From assembly GCA_965208605.1 (NCBI GenBank), contig OZ242345.1, positions 1,860,001-1,924,000 of the forward strand: a stretch of DNA of 64,000 bases, in the 5' to 3' direction. A program made the position numbers and the translations under genes. Within the stretch, counting starts at the first letter, position 1. Each line of letters begins with the position of its first letter. Under the pieces are notes generated by a model. The model did not search any database, had not been told where the DNA came from, and was given only the letters and a program-made list of their open reading frames with translations. Of this stretch, positions 61,572 through 64,000 are shown one piece after another. Origin of the DNA: UBA9659 sp965208605 (GTDB lineage Bacteria; Pseudomonadota; Gammaproteobacteria; Pseudomonadales; Azotimanducaceae).

Positions 61572-62936
61572 ATGAATGTCTATATGAAAAACAACGTTCA
61601 AAAAATATATTTATGGCTAGTCATCCTAGTGCTTGCGGTATTAGGTGCCTGGGTGATAGTGCTTGCCTCAAGTCATGGCATAGTTCTGGCAAACAATCTG
61701 GCGGCTCTGGAAGTCGCCGAGATTGAGGCTCCCTGGATTGAGCCCCCCCAGGAAGTGTCTCTGTTTGCTCCAGGAATACAAGCAGAGTCCGAGATGCCGC
61801 CAGCAGATCCAGGCAAATGGATCCATGTCAAGATCAAGTCGGGTGACAATCTGGCAAGAATTTTCCAACGCATCAGCTTATCACCAACAGATCTGCATAA
61901 GATTGTCTCTGTAGGGAGCAAAGTTTCCTCACTGAGGAAAATCCTGCCGAAGCAAGAGTTGAGTTTCCAAGTCACTGATGAAGGTGCCCTGGTTGCAGTC
62001 AGATATAAAAAGGACCCTCTGGAAACTTTGCAGATCACTCGTGATGGAGAAGCCTTCATTGCTGAATGGAAAACTGCGATACCGAGGGTCGCGCTCGTTC
62101 ATAAGACGGGTTCCATCACCAAGAAGCAGCCGTCACTTTATCATGCCGGGAAGGCCGCTGGCGTTCCCGTCAGTATTATTATGAAGCTCAGCTACATCTT
62201 CCAGTGGGATATAAGTTTCGCGTGGGATCTTCGTCAAGGTGATTCTTTTTCACTGATCTATGAAGAGCTTTATGTTGATGGCGAGGAGGTAATAGAGGGT
62301 GACATTATTGCGGCGACTTTTACCAACACCAATGATGTGCATCATGCGGTTCAATATACTGACCTGAGCGGCCACACTAGCTATTACACACCTGATGGTC
62401 ATAGCCTGCGCAAGGCATTTATCAGGGACCCGGTGCATTTTAGTCATGTCAGTTCTTCCTTTAATCTGCGCCGACTGCATCCCCTGCATAAGCGAGTGAT
62501 GCCACATCGTGGTATTGATTACGCTGCTAGAAGGGGCACGCCGATTGTTGCCTCAGGCGGCGGCGTGGTCATTGAAAGAAATCAAAACGGAGCTTCTGGC
62601 AAATATGTGGTCATTCAACATGGCGAACAATACACGACAAAATATCTACATTTGTCTGCCTTTGCTCAAAAAACCAAGCGGAATCGTTCCGTCAAGCAGG
62701 GGGAAACTATCGGTTATGTCGGTGCCACCGGCTGGGCAACTGCACCTCATCTTCATTATGAATTTCTTGCCAATGGTGTGCATCGGAATCCAAAAACGGT
62801 AACCCTGCCGAAAGCCGACCCCATTCCCGAGAGTGAAATGCCAAGATTCATGGCAGTCATCAGGCCGGTCTTGGTAAAACTTAAAACCAGCGACAAAACC
62901 TTGATTGCATTGTCCCGGCCCACCTCTGCTGAGTAG
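61572..62936 (+). CDS. mepM: M23 murein endopeptidase (MepM-like) with OapA/LysM-like region
   Basis: A zinc endopeptidase that cuts peptide cross-links during wall growth. One N-terminal transmembrane segment (IYLWLVILVLAVLGAWVIVL) anchors it to the inner membrane. The middle has the LysM-like/OapA segment (VKIKSGDNLARIFQRISLSP). The C-terminal M23 domain keeps the zinc ligands: HRGIDYAARRGTPIVASGGG (HxxxD) and APHLHYEF (HxH). So, unlike nlpD here, it should be active. Start: ATG at 61572 (MNVYMKNN) or 61584. anmK, which follows it in relatives, is absent and repeat DNA is found instead. Confidence 0.92.
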   Translation: MNVYMKNNVQKIYLWLVILVLAVLGAWVIVLASSHGIVLANNLAALEVAEIEAPWIEPPQEVSLFAPGIQAESEMPPADPGKWIHVKIKSGDNLARIFQRISLSPTDLHKIVSVGSKVSSLRKILPKQELSFQVTDEGALVAVRYKKDPLETLQITRDGEAFIAEWKTAIPRVALVHKTGSITKKQPSLYHAGKAAGVPVSIIMKLSYIFQWDISFAWDLRQGDSFSLIYEELYVDGEEVIEGDIIAATFTNTNDVHHAVQYTDLSGHTSYYTPDGHSLRKAFIRDPVHFSHVSSSFNLRRLHPLHKRVMPHRGIDYAARRGTPIVASGGGVVIERNQNGASGKYVVIQHGEQYTTKYLHLSAFAQKTKRNRSVKQGETIGYVGATGWATAPHLHYEFLANGVHRNPKTVTLPKADPIPESEMPRFMAVIRPVLVKLKTSDKTLIALSRPTSAE

Positions 62937-63122
62937 ATGTTGCTTTTTATAGCGCCAACATCTTATAGCGCCAGCACCGCCCCGCGCCGTCATTCTTGTC
63001 GAACCCCTTCATTCCCGAGCAAGCTCGAGAATGACGGCGCGGGGCGCCCTAGGCCGCCAGAAGGAGCAGGGACGCCCAACCGTCATCCTGCCTGCCCTAG
63101 GCGAGAATGACGGGGGCGCCCG
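62937..63122. repeat. Dispersed-family repeats between the M23 gene and erpA
   Basis: Contains CATTCCCGAGCAAGCTCG, AGAATGACGGCGCG, CGCCAGAAGG and CGAGAATGACGGGGG. The two genes converge here, so the hairpins may end both transcripts. No gene. Confidence 0.8.
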
Positions 63123-63470
63123 CTAGATAGCAAAGGAATTACCGCAACCACATGTGGTGGCGGCGTTGGGGTTGGTCACGATAAAGCGGGAGCCTTGCAA
63201 ATCTTCTTGGTAATCAATGACCGCGCCCACCAGGTATTGATAGCTCAGCGCATCCACTAGCAGGGCAACACCATTCTTTTCAATCCGAGTATCGTCTTCT
63301 TCAACATCTTCATCAAAGGTGAAGCCATATTCAAAACCCGAGCAGCCGCCGCCGGTGACAAATACTCTCAGTTTAAGATTGTCATTCGTCTCTTCACTGA
63401 TTAGCTTTTTCACTTTGGATGCCGCCGTATCAGAGAAGGTCAAGGCGGTTGATTCTATTTTTGATTCCAT
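63123..63470 (-). CDS. erpA: Iron-sulfur cluster insertion protein ErpA (A-type carrier)
   Basis: A 115-residue A-type Fe-S carrier. The three ligand cysteines are present: GGGCSGFEYGF and TTCGCGNSF at the C-terminus. It delivers clusters to targets such as IspG and respiratory enzymes. Its start follows closely after the bactofilin gene (1 nt from its stop), so the two are cotranscribed. Confidence 0.97.
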   Translation of the reverse strand: MESKIESTALTFSDTAASKVKKLISEETNDNLKLRVFVTGGGCSGFEYGFTFDEDVEEDDTRIEKNGVALLVDALSYQYLVGAVIDYQEDLQGSRFIVTNPNAATTCGCGNSFAI

Positions 63471-63471
63471 A

Positions 63472-63957
63472 TCATCTCAGCGGCGTTATCTTTGCTGTTT
63501 CTGGCATCTCTTGTCTGGGTGCATCCAATATTCTTGCGGGTCTCTCATCAGCTTGCTGTTCTGTTGTCAGTTTGTCGTCATGGGAGTAAACCAGTTGACC
63601 ATCTACTATGGCACCCTTCACTATCTCAATGTGTTTGTAATGCACATTACCCTTGACTCTCGCCTTGGCTGCCAGTTCAAGATGTTCAGTAGCATGAATA
63701 TCACCGAGCACTTCTCCATTCACAATGACCCGCGGTGCTCGTATCACGCCTTTTACGACGCCTTTTTTACTCACTGTTACCTGGGACGTGGTGCCTGATA
63801 ACGAATGGATGTTGCCTTTGACTACCCCATCAATCTGCAGTTGATCAATGAATATAATATCCCCCAACACTTCGCAATTATTCGCAATCAAAGTCATCCC
63901 AGGTCGGTGATGTTTCTTCGTGCTAACTTTTTTTTCATCTTTGCGAGCAAACATCAT
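63472..63957 (-). CDS. Bactofilin-family cytoskeletal protein
   Basis: A 161-residue polymer-forming protein. After a basic leader (ARKDEKKVSTKKHHRPGMT) comes the bactofilin beta-helix core with repeating strands: EVLGDIIFIDQLQIDGVVKG, VSKKGVVKGVIRAPRVIVNG, EVLGDIHATEHLELAAKARV and KGNVHYKHIEIVKGAIVDG. Bactofilins form filaments that position wall enzymes. ATG at 63957 is preceded by GGAG; an upstream TTG is less likely. The gene lies next to erpA, as in pseudomonads. The following 43 nt to the window edge hold no complete gene. Confidence 0.92.
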   Translation of the reverse strand: MMFARKDEKKVSTKKHHRPGMTLIANNCEVLGDIIFIDQLQIDGVVKGNIHSLSGTTSQVTVSKKGVVKGVIRAPRVIVNGEVLGDIHATEHLELAAKARVKGNVHYKHIEIVKGAIVDGQLVYSHDDKLTTEQQADERPARILDAPRQEMPETAKITPLR

Positions 63958-64000
63958 TATTCTCCACCTAATGACCAATCAAATGTCTTTTCTAGTCGCT

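Overview
The window reads as a gammaproteobacterial chromosome segment. Core genes occur in gammaproteobacterial orders: ndk-rlmN-pilW-rodZ-hisS-yfgM-bamB-der on the plus strand; pyrG-kdsA-eno-ftsB-pcm-nlpD on the minus strand; rlmE-ftsH-glmM-tpiA-secG-tRNA-Leu; and tyrS, an M23 endopeptidase, erpA and a bactofilin. Several usual members of these clusters are not at their expected places: ispG after rodZ, folP before glmM, ispD/ispF/truD/surE between ftsB and pcm, anmK before erpA. Two TonB-dependent receptors, lipoproteins and KdsA fit a Gram-negative envelope. I cannot name the genus.

Layout. 1-1101 is the start of putA. 1211-4254 is an AT-rich two-gene module (small superfamily I helicase plus an unrecognised 652-residue protein). 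guaA follows, then an insertion-like segment bounded by echoes of the guaA 3' end (5974-7009). 7137-12557 carries a Xre/MbcA-type antitoxin, a 3'-truncated RES toxin and a complete-looking qatABCD anti-phage operon whose qatA begins inside the toxin gene. 13020-15364 is a hipBA cassette between two copies of the ndk promoter region with transposase scraps. 15462-23463 is the ndk-to-der core block. 23604-29789 holds a malyl-CoA lyase-like aldolase, an acyl-CoA dehydrogenase, an MFS exporter, a TonB receptor and a 7Fe ferredoxin. 29889-36357 is the minus-strand pyrG-to-nlpD block, which also contains a DUF368 polyprenyl-phosphate transporter. 36767-44604 is a surface-variation region: a TonB receptor with a 12-G tract in its signal peptide, a glycosyltransferase with a 10-C tract, and a polyproline subtilase lipoprotein preceded by ten AACAGC hexamers. 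45159-51355 is the yhbY/rlmE-to-tRNA-Leu block. 51383-59090 is an SspBCD-SspE DNA phosphorothioation defence system without sspA. The end carries tRNA-Ile and tRNA-Ala (no rRNA visible), tyrS, an M23 endopeptidase, erpA and a bactofilin.

Three themes tie the window together. (1) Defence and toxin-antitoxin modules are set singly between core genes: the helicase pair, RES/Xre, Qat, HipBA and Ssp. (2) Both homopolymer-tract genes are out of frame in this sequence and each becomes a normal protein with an 11-base tract, the pattern expected of slipped-strand phase variation. (3) The genome is full of short tandem duplications (6-20 bp units) just upstream of starts or inside genes (ndk, MFS, fdxA, secG leaders; tpiA, yfgM, subtilase coding) and of a dispersed palindromic repeat family with the core CGTCATTCTCG, which often lies where expected neighbours are missing.
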